Assembly: GCF_008831285.2 (NCBI RefSeq)
Contig: NC_045140.1
Location: 4,135,528-4,195,527 of the forward strand
Source: Nymphaea colorata
Lineage: Eukaryota; Streptophyta; Magnoliopsida; Nymphaeales; Nymphaeaceae
Direction: 5' to 3'
Length of the DNA stretch: 60,000 nt
Shown: positions 24,417 to 36,434 of the stretch, piece by piece
Position numbering within the stretch: the stretch's first letter is position 1
How the letters are laid out: the number at the start of each line of letters is the position of its first letter
The notes under the pieces: generated by a model
The model's database searches: none
Seen by the model: the letters and a program-made list of their open reading frames with translations, nothing else
Told to the model about the DNA's origin: nothing
Translations under genes and position numbers: made by a program

Positions 24417-24885
24417 TGTAAGATCATTTGGTGGGCCGTCATATGTCTATGAGGAGTTTCAGACATTATGACTATCTTAAGGTAAATACCCGCTTAAGTG
24501 ATTGCGTTTTGGGATATTACGTCATTTTAGATGGTATGAGATAATTTTGAAATGTATAGATACCTGTTTGTAATTACGGACTCTTTGTTGGGTTGAATAT
24601 ATAATTGTCCTTAATATAAAATGGTAGTGGTCATTGGAGTCGTGCGAATGGTTGCCTGAAACGTTGGTTTCTAGGGTTTCCTCTCCCCCATTTGACAGAG
24701 ACCTCATGCGCGCCGCACGTACCCTGGAAGACCATGCTGTGATTTTCCCGAGCTCCAGTTCTTCAGATGGATTCAGGTACGCTTCCATTTCAGTTTAAGA
24801 TTTTGTTTAATTCAATGATTTAACATGAACATGATCTTGTTTAGGGCATATCGTTTTCTGTATGCATGAGGGAGAAATCCCAACA
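24417..24885 (+). repeat. Left LTR of the copia element
   Basis: It begins TGTAAGATCATTTGG and ends AGAAATCCCAACA. It aligns without gaps to 29107-29575, with about 43 differences by hand count, most of them transitions. Confidence 0.95.
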
Positions 24886-24887
24886 AC

Positions 24888-24900
24888 TGGTATCACAACC
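24888..24900 (+). other. Primer binding site (Met-tRNA-like)
   Basis: TGGTATCACAACC resembles the common plant copia primer site TGGTATCAGAGCC with two differences, and lies two bases from the LTR end. Confidence 0.8.
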
Positions 24901-25014
24901 ATAGTTCATTGTTAAATCGTTGATTTTTTTTGGATGGTTCTGTGCGTTCTTCTTGTTCGGATGTTCCCCTTTTGGTTCTTCGGCTGCGAGTTTTTTTGTT
25001 TAAAAAAAAAAAAA

Positions 25015-25720
25015 TGGCCGAACAATGGAAGACGTCGGGCTTCCATTGCAGCCACCTAAGGAAAAGGGTAGGGGATGCAAGGATCGGTGGGCGTCGATTG
25101 CCGTTTGGCGATGGCGGACCTCCGGCCGTTGGGGCGCGTCCCTGCCGGCAGCCACCCACGCAGTTTGGGGGCCTGCGGTGCCCTCTACGCCTCTGTTGCA
25201 GCCGCAGAAAAAGGGAAAAGGCGCACAGGGAGAGACGACGGCAGGGAGGGGGAGGGCCGGTCGGTAAGCCGCCGAACGGGGCCGTGCGACCCTTTGGCGC
25301 CCACCCATGGTCTCTGGCAACCCACCGGTGGCTTTCCTGCTGCCGCCGCTGCCGTTTTCAACCATACCCAAATATGAAAAGGGGGCGGAAATCAGAAGGT
25401 GAAAACCGGCCGTAAACGGCCGGTTTTCGACGGGCGACTACCGGCCACTGCGGCGGGCGACGGCTGGCCATCCTGGCGGCACCCGCCGGCGGCCACCCAC
25501 GAAGTTGGGTGGCCTGCCGGTGGAAGACCACCACCCGCCTGCCGTTCGGCAGGCGAGCGATGGAGACGACGCTTGCGACCACTCGCGCGGTCGAGCGAGC
25601 GGTCTGATTGGGTCGGGTCGGATCGGGTCGTGACAGACCCGATCCAGATCCATAAGGCTAAAAAAAAAATCATTTTTGCCGCCCCGCGCCCGCGTCTGCG
25701 TTTAATATTTTCGGACCGGG
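25015..25720. other. GC-rich leader segment inside the copia element
   Basis: This ~700-bp stretch is far more GC-rich than anything around it, with dense CCGGC/GGCGG words and open frames on both strands. It lies between the primer site and the coding remnants, where a leader or gag would sit. I recognise no protein in any frame. It could be an ordinary leader of this family or captured foreign DNA. Confidence 0.6.
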
Positions 25721-25745
25721 TCGGGTACAACCTGGTTTTAAAACA

Positions 25746-25951
25746 AAACCGGTTCATTCTGTTTTAGAATCGGTTCAGACCTTTTGGAATCGATTCGGAC
25801 CCTTTTCGGACCGATTGAGGGCTTTTCAGACCGGTTCATTCAGTTTTAGAACCGATTTTAGCCATTTTTCAACCGGTTCAGTGAGTTTTGGAACCGATGC
25901 GGTCTATTTTTGACCGGTTCGTCCAATTTTTAGATCGGTTCAGCCCTATTT
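25746..25951. repeat. Five degenerate ~41-bp repeats built on ACCGGTTC words
   Basis: The units start near 25746, 25786, 25827, 25870 and 25912. Each contains two ACCGGTTC or GAACCGAT-like half-sites about 20 bp apart, separated by T-rich spacer such as CAGTTTTA. It follows the GC-rich segment in the leader of the copia element. Confidence 0.65.
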
Positions 25952-26677
25952 AGGGCAATGTAGGTGTTCTAGTTGTGGTTTAAGAACGATACGGGCCATT
26001 TTAAGGCCAATTCAGTAGTTCTTGACCCACTTAAGCACGATTATGGTACCAGTTTATAAAATTTTGACTCTTTTGGGCTCATATCATTGAATAATTTGGT
26101 CTTGGATTCAATGTAGGGATAATGTTGTATGCAGTTTTAATTTGTGTATCATGTTTTGCATGTTATTAAAATTGTGGATGTGCTTTAGATGAATGTTTGG
26201 ACTATGAATTTGAATTTTGGCTATGTCTATTGTTCGAAATGAGTAGGTTTGTACTTTATGTCGCCAAAGTGACATCTGTTGTATGAATTTGCCTGTTTTG
26301 AATATTAGATGATAGTATACTTGATCCATGCGGGCAATGATCAACCTAAAGGAGGATTGTTGTTTAGTCAGGTTTAAGTATACAGGACAATGAATATGTG
26401 ATAATTTTTAGGTTTCCATGTGAATAGCGAGTCAATCTAAAGATAGGCTCGTTGTTTGACAGAGTTAATTATCTATATTCATTGTTGACCAAGGATACCA
26501 CTTGCAGTTAGTATTTCAATCTAAAAATTAGATATTAACGTTGCACCGGTACCTTGTGATGGGTTTTTTGGGCCATTGTGTTTAAATTCATTTATATTTG
26601 TTGTTTCATCTTTGTACATGTATTGATTGTGAGCATGCTTTGGTATTTTTGTTCTTTGTACAGTAAGTACTATTTCC

Positions 26678-27415
26678 ATGATATCTGCAAATTTGATTAA
26701 AGTTGCAGTTGACCAATCATCCATTAACAAACAGAAGAAGCATAAGGAAGACCAATCAAACTGCTTCTTTTGTAATGGTGAAGGTCATATGAAGAAGAAT
26801 TGTACTAAGTATCACGCATGGCGTGAAAGGAAGGGTATACTTCTCACTTTGGTTTGTTCTGAGGTCAATTTAACTTCAGTACACAAAAACACTTGGTGGG
26901 TAGATTCAGGTACTACTACTCACATAAGTGTCTCTATGCAAGACTGCCTAAATTGTCGAACGCCAAATGATGCTGAAAGATTCATCTATGTGGACGATAG
27001 CAAGAAGGTGAAGGTTGAAGCCGTAGCAGATTTTCAATTATTGTTAAAGACTGGTTGTTATTTGAATTTGATAGAAACTGATATAGTACTACCGTCTTTT
27101 AGACCGAATTTGATTTTTTTTATTTTTTTGCTGGACAAATTTGGTCATTATTGTTCATTTGGAGGAAATAAATTTAAGATTGCCGCTGGTTCTTTGTCTA
27201 CTAGCAATAACATCTATTTGCTTGATACAATTGTTTCATATCATGAAACCTTGCATGTTACGTCTAGTGGTAGTAGAAGAAAATTAACCAATGAGAATTC
27301 TGCTATGTTATGGCATAGACGCTTAGGACATATCTCTGAAAGAGAAAGACTTATGTCGAATGAGATTCTTGAGTCTCTTGATTTTGCAGACTTAATGTTT
27401 GCATTGAAAGTATAA
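26678..27415 (+). pseudogene. Copia gag-pol remnant: zinc knuckle, protease, pre-integrase
   Basis: An open frame of 245 codons. Residues 29-42 form a CX2CX4HX4C zinc knuckle (CFFCNGEGHMKKNC). Residues 74-83 contain the aspartic protease motif VDSGTTTHIS (active Asp76). Around 207-225 is the GAG-pre-integrase signature LWHRRLGHIS. The gag capsid region upstream of the zinc knuckle is absent and the integrase catalytic core that should follow is deleted, so this part cannot make a full polyprotein. Confidence 0.9.
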
Positions 27416-27454
27416 AGAGAAAGCGAACAAACATTAAGAGGTTATAAGTTTTAT

Positions 27455-27699
27455 AATTAAATCTAGTAAGTCTTTTTTTGAAACAGGAAATGCCAATTTC
27501 TTTGAGGATATTGAGTTTGGGGGAGGTGATCAGGTTAGGAGCATTGCCTTTGAAGAGGGACATGAGTCCACTCATACGGATGTTGTAAGCAATAGTCAGG
27601 TATTCATTCATGCCATTATTCCATCAACATATTCAGAAGAAGACAATAATGTCGATCTCCCTATTGAAGAACAAACTCAACAACTATCTATGAGCTAAA
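27455..27699 (+). pseudogene. Copia integrase C-terminal / linker remnant
   Basis: Translation gives a fragment like the end of copia integrase (FFETGNANFFEDIEFGG), followed by the acidic linker before reverse transcriptase. A stop comes near 27696. The catalytic integrase domain is missing between 27415 and this point. Confidence 0.6.
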
Positions 27700-27819
27700 G
27701 CATGTTTCCTGTCAGTGGTATTACAAATTTCATCAAGTTATAGTTTCATTTGGTTTCGAGACTAATATGGTTGATGAATGAGTATACCAAAACTTCAGTG
27801 GGACAAATTTATTTTTCTG

Positions 27820-28334
27820 GTTTTATATGTCGTTGATATATTACTGACAAGTAATGATGTTTGCATATTGCATGAAACTAAAAAATTTTGTCAACAAAGT
27901 TTGACATGAAGGATCTTGGTGATGCATCTCTTGTATTGGGGCGAATATTTCGAGATCGTTCTCGGGGTAATCTTGAATTATCACAAAAGGCCTACATTGA
28001 TAAGGTGCTTCAGCAATATGACATGAAGGATTGTAAACCAGGAGATACTCCAGTTACTAAAGGAGACAAGTTTGGTCTCAAACAGTGCTTTAAAAGTGAA
28101 ATCGAATCTAAGGAAATGAAAAAGATTCCCTATTCGTCTGTTGTGGGAAGCTTTATGTATGCCCAGGTTTGTACTCGTCCAGATATTGCATTTATCGTTG
28201 GAATGTTAGGCAAATACTTAGGTGATTCTGGTGTGGATCATTGGAAAGTAATCAAAAAGAGTTTTGAGGTACTTACAAAGAACATAAAATTTTATGCTCA
28301 CATACAGGAAGTTAGACCAGTTGGAGATCATTGA
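27820..28334 (+). pseudogene. Copia reverse transcriptase C-terminal part, frameshifted
   Basis: At 27823-27858 the frame reads LYVVDILLTSND, where copia RT normally has YVDD; the first catalytic Asp is Val. A frameshift near 27887 moves the reading to FDMKDLGDASLVLG and on through the thumb region (YSSVVGSFMYAQVCTRPDI). A second frameshift near 28293 follows. The RT palm upstream of YVDD is missing. It is dead as an enzyme. Confidence 0.88.
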
Positions 28335-28715
28335 GTATTCAAATTCTGACTTTACTGGGTGCCAAGACAGTAGCATAGCATGTTACGAGGCATCTAATTA
28401 TGCTTTGTGTTTGCGAAATTTTGTCACGGGGCTACGCATTATGCATGGTGTAGAAAGACCAATAAGGTTATTGTGTGACAATAATTCAGCAGTCATGTAC
28501 TCTTATAACAGTCATAGTTTGTTAAAGTCGAAGGACATCGACATAAAGTTTTTGGCTGTTAAAGAGAGGATATAGAATGGTCAGGTGTCTTTAGAGCATA
28601 TTAGGACAAACTCTATGATTGCGGATTCGCTTACCAATGGTTTAACACATAAGGTCTTTCATGAACATGTTGTTTGTATGAGGGTGTTATCCTTGGATGA
28701 TGTGCTGGTTTAGTG
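28294..28715 (+). pseudogene. Copia RNase H remnant
   Basis: In a different frame from RT: YSNSDFTGCQDS, then CYEASNYALCLRNFVTGL and LLCDNNSAVMYS, the usual copia RNase H landmarks. A stop at 28573-28575 interrupts the C-terminal part, whose continuation (NGQVSLEHIRTNSMIADSLT) is visible downstream. Confidence 0.88.
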
Positions 28716-29106
28716 GGAGTTTGTATTTTATTTGCTATTATGTATAGACACATTCAGTTGTCTGCAGAATAAAATTTAAAGTTCTTTGGTTCCATTCTAT
28801 GCTTGTGTTTTTGATCTCCATAAGGTTTTAAAGTTGGACCAGTTGAGAATAGACATGTTGTAATCACATTACATGTAATTCTCATGCTATACATCCATAT
28901 CAAATCTATGTCATTGGTTGTGTTAATATTTGTGATCATTGAATGTTTCACTAATTTTGATATAGCGAAAGCTGCTTTGGTTCTGTGTTGATATGATCAT
29001 GGACGAGATTGGTGAAAATGACGTTTAATAAGATAGCAGTTATGAGCCCCTAAGGTTTTATGTAATGTCTGAATGTATAAAAACATATTTGGCCCAAGTG
29101 GAAAAT
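28716..29106. other. 3' non-coding region of the copia element
   Basis: AT-rich DNA between the RNase H remnant and the right LTR. A degenerate purine-rich tract (AAGTGGAAAAT) ends one base into the LTR at 29107 and is the likely polypurine primer. Confidence 0.6.
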
Positions 29107-29575
29107 TGTAAGATCATTTGGTGGGCCGACATATGTCTATGAAGAATTTCAGACATTATGACCGTCTTAAGGTAAATATCCGCTTAAGTGCTTGCGTTTT
29201 AAGATATTACGTCATTTTAGATGGTACGGGGTAATTTTGAAATGTATAGATACCTGTTTGCAATTACGGACTCTTTGATGGGTTGAATCCGTAATTGCTC
29301 TTAATATAAAATGGTAGTAGTCCCTGGGGTCGTGCGAATTGTAGCCTGAAACGTTGGTTTCTAGGGTTTCCTCTCCCCCATCTGAGAGTGACCTCATGCG
29401 TGCCACATGTACCCTGGAAGACCCTGCTGTGATCTTCCCGTGCTCCAGTTCTTCAGATGGATTCAGGTACGCTTCCGCTTCAGTTTAAGATTTTGTTTAA
29501 TTCAATGATTTAACATAAGCATGATCCAGTTTAAGGCATATCGTTTTGTGTATGCATGAGGGAGAAATCCCCACA
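29107..29575 (+). repeat. Right LTR of the copia element
   Basis: Begins TGTAAGATCATTTGG, ends AGAAATCCCCACA, and is followed directly by the target duplication GTCAC at 29576-29580. Confidence 0.95.
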
Positions 29576-29580
29576 GTCAC

Positions 29581-31104
29581 TATTCGCATTTTTTTCCTTT
29601 TTTTTTCACCTTCTGTACACATTGGTTTGCCGTTGTTTTCAAAGGAGTATCAGGGAGGAGCATGTGAGTATTTGATTAGGGGTTTTCTGCACTATGCTAT
29701 GAATTCACGTCTCTCTCTCTGTGTGTGTGTGTGTTTTGATTTTCTGTTTGGTTCTGTGGATCTAAAACAGCCATGAGAGTAGCGGGAGAATTGTTGATGT
29801 AGTAGTTCTTCATAGCCACCTCCATGACTTGTCTAACACCTTCGGCCTTTATATTCTGTTCAGTTGAAAATTAAGGAACTAAAAGCACAATTGAATATAA
29901 TAGAGCTGTATCAGAATTGCAATAAATAGACACAACGCCACTCGTTTCTATGTGAACAGTGAAAGTGCGTTCTCTTTTTTAGAGATATTTTCAGGTGAAT
30001 ATGCATGCTTTGATGAGGGAAACTACACAGCTTTTTAAAAGTGTTAAAATCTATGGTCTAGAATGTGCATGTTCACTATATCTCATTTGGATGTGGATGT
30101 GGTCGAAATCTATGGTACAAACTTTTATACATGAGCATGGTAGTAAGACATATCACACTTTTGGTTTTGGGTTTATATATACATGATAACTCAGGAGAAA
30201 AGCAATATAATTTTTCTATTTCAACCATAAGTAGCTGTCTGTATCGGCAAATAATGATACATAGCCGTCAATGTGGGATAGACAATGAACTCCTTAAATG
30301 TTGCCATGGCACAACCCCATTGAGGTGGCTATTGTGGTATGGAAGCAAGGTGTCAGTTCGGCTGCAATTGTATGGTTTAATAGCGAGATTCAGGTAGAAC
30401 GATGTTAATGTACATGGGCAGAGAGGATCGGTTGTCATGTAGTGATCATAGTTGCTGAATAATATCTTGTCAACCATTCCATTATCTGATCTGCCAGTTA
30501 GATCAAACAATAGGAAATGGAAAAACTGGTTGCTTCATTATATAGAGGGTCTGCAATTTTGCATGAGGAAATTTGTCCACGTATCTGATAATACCGGACG
30601 CTTGTTGATCTCCGGTGACAATATGTCTGACCGAAGATTATTTCTTTGTTGGTTTACTGGGTTTTGTCCTATGTAGTAGTAGTTGTTGGTATGTTTAGTT
30701 TGTAGCTTTTCTGATCTTCTCTTCGGTTTTTGTCTCTATTCTTTAATTCTTCTCATAAATATCAGGGCGATCCCCCAGCAAAAAAAAAAAAAAAAAAAAC
30801 TTGTACTAGTGAGATTGAGTTGACGACACCATGATGATTATGTAATAATACATAATGTTTGATAAAAACGACGTTGCATTATTCGAACATATATTCTCCA
30901 AACACGTTCCAAAAAAGCAATAAAGAAGGCAGATCTTTGTTGTTCTTTACAAATTCAGGAGGTGTGATATCTTCACTAGTTTCCTTTTCTATGACGTAAA
31001 TGCCGTTTTTACACAAGTATGGAGGCCACAGTAGCTTTTATTATCCAGCTAATTACTCATTCATTGTCTTGTGTCTTTTGTTTGTCTGTTCATGTTCTTT
31101 TCAG
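29581..31104. other. Intergenic DNA right of the copia element
   Basis: Holds a short (CT)n(GT)n at about 29711-29735 and an A run of 20 or more near 30780-30799. I could not recognise upstream carbonic-anhydrase exons here. Confidence 0.4.
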
Positions 31105-31254
31105 CTGATACATGTCATTCCAAGAGTAAAGCCAACTCAAGAAGAAGCAATTGGAATTGTCAATCCACAAGATGTAAAAATTGGTAGCAGGTAATATTAC
31201 AGATTTGAAGGCTCTCTCACCACCCCTCCGTGCACCGAAGGTGTGATTTGGACT
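31105..31254 (+). pseudogene. Alpha-carbonic anhydrase exon fragment with a stop codon
   Basis: After a plausible acceptor (TTTTCAG) the frame reads LIHVIPRVKPTQEEAIGIVN..VKIGSR, then a TAA at 31192-31194, then [24 protein letters not shown]. The second half carries the alpha-CA hallmark YYRYxGSLTxPPCTEGVxW; the family usually has Lys where the stop lies. Alpha carbonic anhydrases interconvert CO2 and bicarbonate. The zinc-histidine region upstream is not found and homology stops after about 31254, so this is a stray fragment, not a working gene. Confidence 0.82.
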
Positions 31255-31405
31255 ATAGTTAAAAAGCTGAATATTATTTGCTATAGCAGAAAGCACCCTT
31301 GGTATGGGCTATGCAGTACCTCCAGCTTCAAGATAGACATGGTAAGAGGAGGCAACTGTGTTAAGCATCATACACAATATAAGCATTATATGTATATATG
31401 TATAT

Positions 31406-31409
<4 letters not shown>

Positions 31410-31464
<55 letters not shown>
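31410..31464. repeat. (AT)n microsatellite
   Basis: About 55 bp of AT, preceded by related TGTATATA repeats from 31389. Confidence 0.95.
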
Positions 31465-31465
<1 letters not shown>

Positions 31466-32489
31466 CACATCACACAATTTTTAATCGTTTGTTTCATAAT
31501 TTCTATGTATAATCTCATAGAACATAAATAAACTAACAAAAATATGATTAAAAAATAAGAACAAATGAAAAAAAAAGTATGGTTTGGATTAGTTCTGAAC
31601 TGAAACTGATCCAAACATACCACCGCCATACCGCCGTACCAGCATTGGCATACCGCCATACTCGTACTGGTATGTGGGGACTTAGATTGCTACATATTTC
31701 CTCCTGCCGAGTTTTGCCCTGAAAGGAAACCATATGAATCAAGGAAACTTAGTCAGGAAGGGAAGCTCCCTACCGAAGGTGGTGTTAAGAAGAAAGAAAT
31801 AGCATGACGTACTGCTCATGTTCATCTGGTAAAAAATGAAAGGCCAACATATTTGGCCACCCAAATGAAAGAGAGGAGCTACAGGAAACAGTTATAAGGT
31901 TCGGAGACACAACTCAGCACTGAGCATTGTACACGAGTGCTGGTTTAAGTTGAAAACGTACACCATGAAATTGCATAAAAGGGAGGAGAAATTCCTCGAC
32001 AGCAAAAGCGAAAACTGAAACTCTAAATCAGCATCTTAGACTAACATCTATGCCTTTTATTTATGAAAAGCATGGAGTTTACGAACCTGCATATTTCCAT
32101 ATTAGTTCTGCACAATCAAGCACACTGCTTTGAATCGTACACGAAGTTCTTCTAGGTTCCATATCTTGAAGGAAGAGCTGAGCAGCCAATAGAGGCATGT
32201 TTACAGTAGCTAGTATGTTTTTGAACCGGAGTTTTACTTCTTGTCTTCGATGACAATGTTGTAAGCACCATATCAATCAACCGATCAACCATTTATTGTA
32301 AAGAATATTGGAAGCTCTACCTCCTCTTTCATTTAGAGGTGGACATGAAAAATGAGTAGTTGTAAATGTTATGATTTCATATTGTACAACAAACTTAGAT
32401 GTTCCAAAATTTAATTCTAATGACAGGGATCTCTATGTTATAAAAAACATTGTCATTTTTCGTATTTTTGAGTTTCTATGGCAGAATAA

Positions 32490-32930
32490 TTTCACTGCTG
32501 CTAAAGATATGTCATTAAAAATTTTAGCGGTATTCTCCATATGCCATTGAATTGTTTGACATGGCATGGAATGGATGCTGCTAAAAGGTCTTCAATGGCA
32601 TTTAAAACTCACCATAGAACGACACCGCTAGCATACCTAGCATGTCACCGATAAATGCTACAGAAAATGCTTCTAATGGCATCTTTAGAGATCTAGAGCC
32701 ATTAAAACATCTACAATGACAATCTTTGTGCGTCACTGAATAGCTTTTTAGTGACATGTATTCAACACCACAGCCCCATTAAAGGCATTTTGAAAAGTTT
32801 GCCATTGAACGTAATCAACGACTGGGTACTCTGGCATTTATTTAAAATGGCACTCTATTTTTCTAACTGAAAGCCTTTATTAACGTTTCTCAGATGCCAC
32901 TAAACGTTATATATATCTTATAGCGAACCG
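32490..32930. mobile_element. Possible CACTA-like non-autonomous element
   Basis: The stretch repeats TGCCATTGAA / AATGGCAT / GTCATTAAA words on both strands, which resembles subterminal repeats of CACTA elements. The left side begins near CACTGCTGCTAAAG and the right side ends near CTTATAGCG; the latter resembles the complement of CACTACAAG with changes. No target duplication fixed. Confidence 0.35.
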
Positions 32931-34369
32931 GTTGCCGGGATCCATCATCCCTCTGCCATAATGATCTCAGAGAGAAAGGAGAGGAAGATGCACCCTCCAA
33001 TCCCTCGCTCTCCATTTATTTTATCCCTTTTGCATTGTATTCAAGGTTCCCTTCTTTGATTAATTCCTTTCTTCTTCCTCATCCAATCAAATTGGTTGCG
33101 CAGTTTACAACCACCTAGTCTTGGTAACCAGTTCTTTTCTATAAGAAGATTGGTTTAATAAGAAAGCTTTGCCACACTTATTAGCCTTTTCCATATAGAA
33201 TAATCCGTTCATAGTCCCAAGGGACATAGTATAGTTGATGGGGTTGGGGTATTGATACGTATTATCAGTTTCATTCCCGTGAACACTAAACATCGGTGCA
33301 GCCTATGACTCGAGGTAAAAAGATTTTTCTTGAGAGGGAGAGGAGGGCCGGAGGGGAAAGGCTTCGGTTCTTTAACGAGCTGTAGACCGTAATTCTCTTG
33401 CTCACCCAAATCTCTCATATTTATAAGGATAAATAACTTAGAACTTTACCTTTCCAACAAATCTATGTGCTATGCATTCCTAATCATTTTGTGATGGATG
33501 GTCGACCATCAGATCATATGATGTGCTTTATGCTCAGCTGTCTAAATTAATGGTTGTCTAAATTAATGGTTGGATGAGATCAGCAACTGATGGAACAGAG
33601 AACCACCCATGTGGCCACATTTGCTCTTACAAATTTCGACCACAAGTGTATATGAGGCAGGTCAACATAGTTTCTAAATCTCCATATGTTCATGGGAAAG
33701 GCTGCTAACTTCCAAGCTCTCCCTGCCCATTTAGATTCAAACTTCATTTGTCACCACCATCTCCAAGTCTCCATAACTGAACGAAAAAAGCAATATAGTT
33801 GTAAACCAAATTTATTGGCAATGAAGAGCCAAAACCTTCTTGACCATGCCGCACCTTAGAACTAAGTGAGTTTGGAGGATTCGTCATCACATTTACAAAG
33901 AATGCACATGTTGGCAAGGCTGATATTATAAGATTCAATCCTCTTATATTTGTTCATGCTAGCCAAAAGGAGACACCATTGGTACTCTTGTTGTTAGAAC
34001 TTTCCGGCGATTGTTCACATAAGTATCATGGGTGAAGCCAGAAAATTTTTATGAGAGGCTGAATTAAAGTTTTTAAATTTTGACACGGGTTGAAATATCA
34101 TTTTTCACAATTTTAATATAAAACAAATAATTTTTTTAATATTTAAATATAAATTTAAATTTAAAAAAATTAAGGTGGAGCCGAGACCCCCTTAGCTCCA
34201 CCCGTAATAGAGACTATCAACTGTAGAGCAGGACATCACCCGATGCAAACTACTACTGATTACCAGAAGTGCATTATTAATGACCACAATAATTTTCTTA
34301 CATCATCATGCTGGACAGCGGTGTCTACTCGACGTGATTTGACATGATCTAGGATCTCTCTCTCTCTCG

Positions 34370-34403
<34 letters not shown>

Positions 34404-36332
34404 ATTCAATAATGACTCCAATGCATCCAGCACACTACCCTGTAATGAGAGGCCAAAGGATTTTGTCATCCAAATCTAAACCGAGAAATCCACAATATGA
34501 TGTCTGTCAGAGCACATTTTGTTCGACGACCCACCCATAATCTCAAATTTGACAATTATATAGTTACTACATGATATCCATAGAGATGATCAAATTTAAA
34601 TTGGACATTACTCTTTACCTAATCCAATTTGTCATACTTTCACATACTCGGATTTGTATACGATAAGAAAAGTCTTATACCATATTTGAATCCAATTTTT
34701 AAGTTCACAATATGAAAGTGATTCGGATCTGACTTATACTTTCACAGATGAATTCAAATCTGACTTTTAATATACAACTGAATGCAAACAGTACTGTCAT
34801 AATATGCTAAGAATCAATCAATTTTAAAAAAATATATGACATCAGATATAGAATATTTATCTAAACTGAATCCAAAACCCAATGAATGGATATTTACTTA
34901 AAATGTAATGGATATTTAATTCAACACCTAATCAGACTTCTTAATTGGATATTAATCTTTTTGTCAATATCTATCTTTTTTCGAAGTAGTCCTGTAGATT
35001 CGACCCATTGACATCGCTACCTCATTCTTTTATAGCAAACCTGAATCATATTTGGCATAGCAAGCTAAATTCTCACTAGAAAGAATTACGATGCAGAGGA
35101 GAAGATTAAAAAGTAAGCTACCATTTTTTAAATTATTAGATATGTCATGTCTTTGACGTCGTACTCACAGTTGAGACACTAAAATCTACTCAGTTCAAAG
35201 AATTTATATCTCTGTGTATTTAATGTACGTACATGAGAATGCCACCAACCCTAATTACTCAACCTATGTGGTTTATGTATATATAATCAATGTTTAAAAA
35301 GTGACAAGGAGTGAATTGTCATAATCAACTTATGACAGTGGCAATGGGTGACACTTTAATGAACAACTTGTAATGATTTAACCGTTATTTTTAAAATCTT
35401 AAGCATCTTTTTTGTAAAACACAACAAAATTTCAACGGCATTCAATAAATTTCTCAAAAACTTGAGAGACATTTAAGTCTACTCTCCAGCCGTTCCCTGC
35501 ATCAAATAGGCACCAACATTGAATGAACTGCGATATGAATATGTACACTTGAACAGGACGGACAGTGATCCTTTGTACGAAAACCTTGTTTTTAAATATC
35601 ACCGAATCCTAGGCAGAAACATGTCACATGCAGGTTTTCCTAACAATTTATTTTGGCGCACTATCTCACACCGCCGTATTGGGGTCGTCGTCAGGCAGAG
35701 TTCTGCTGCCTTTAATTGTCCTTAACCAAAGTTTCCCACCTCAAAGTTGAATAAAGGAGTGTTTGCCAGCGTACTGCCCATGAATAGTATTTTGAGCACT
35801 TTCATGATATATATATATATATATATATATATATCAAGAGAGAGAGAGAGAAAAAGACAGTCAATATTGTTCTTAAATGTCTATATTAGATGTTGATATA
35901 ACTGCAGGTGAATACTAAAAGTATTTCATTTTACTACTGACTTGACAGTTCAAGTCACCACCATTCTTATATGAGTTCTTCTTTTGGTGGATCCCCATTA
36001 TGTTTTAACTTACATCAATGTTTTACTATGAGAATTGAAATTAAGAGACCTAAAAATAGGGACTAGTTGCTTACCAATCCTGTCTCAACCATTGCACCAA
36101 CTTACCAAACCTTTCAAAATTGTTAAATGGTTATAATACAAAAATTTGCCACCACTCAATCATTAATTATAGTCAATGCCAACTTTGTAAATAGTTATTG
36201 CGTTATAAAACATTGTTAATGCGGATGACATGATTGTTTCTGGACTGCATTCTACAGGCCCATGTAGTTCTCATCATCGTCCTTAGCCCCTTCACGAGGG
36301 TGATGGAAGTTCAACGAAATTCACCGGTGGTT

Positions 36333-36434
36333 CGCGAAGCATCTGGCTGACCGGTCATCTCGCGAAGCATCTGAATGACCGGTCATCTCCCATTCCCGTC
36401 ATCGAGAGACTAACAGAACGAGAGACTAACAGAA
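36333..36434. repeat. Two adjacent small tandem duplications
   Basis: A 28-bp unit starting CGCGAAGCATCTG occurs at 36333-36360 and 36361-36388 with two differences. A 16-bp unit CGAGAGACTAACAGAA occurs at 36403-36418 and 36419-36434. They lie about 300-400 bp beyond the 3' end of CYP86 copy C. Confidence 0.85.

Larger units (their letters stand above)
24417..29575 (+). mobile_element. Ty1/copia LTR retrotransposon, complete ends, decayed interior
   Basis: Two 469-bp LTRs (24417-24885 and 29107-29575), both TG...CA, are flanked by the 5-bp target duplication GTCAC at 24412-24416 and 29576-29580. Two bases after the left LTR lies TGGTATCACAACC (24888-24900), close to the usual initiator-Met tRNA primer site. 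Coding remnants run zinc knuckle, protease, GAG-pre-integrase, (integrase mostly gone), RT, RNase H, which is copia order. The gag N-terminus and most of the integrase are missing. By hand the LTRs differ at about 43 of 469 positions, with no indel seen, so the insertion is not young. Confidence 0.95.

Noticed and set aside
24930-25415. Long overlapping frames on both strands in the GC-rich segment
   Set aside because: High GC lowers stop frequency; frames on both strands and no recognisable motif. Reported as a composition finding instead.
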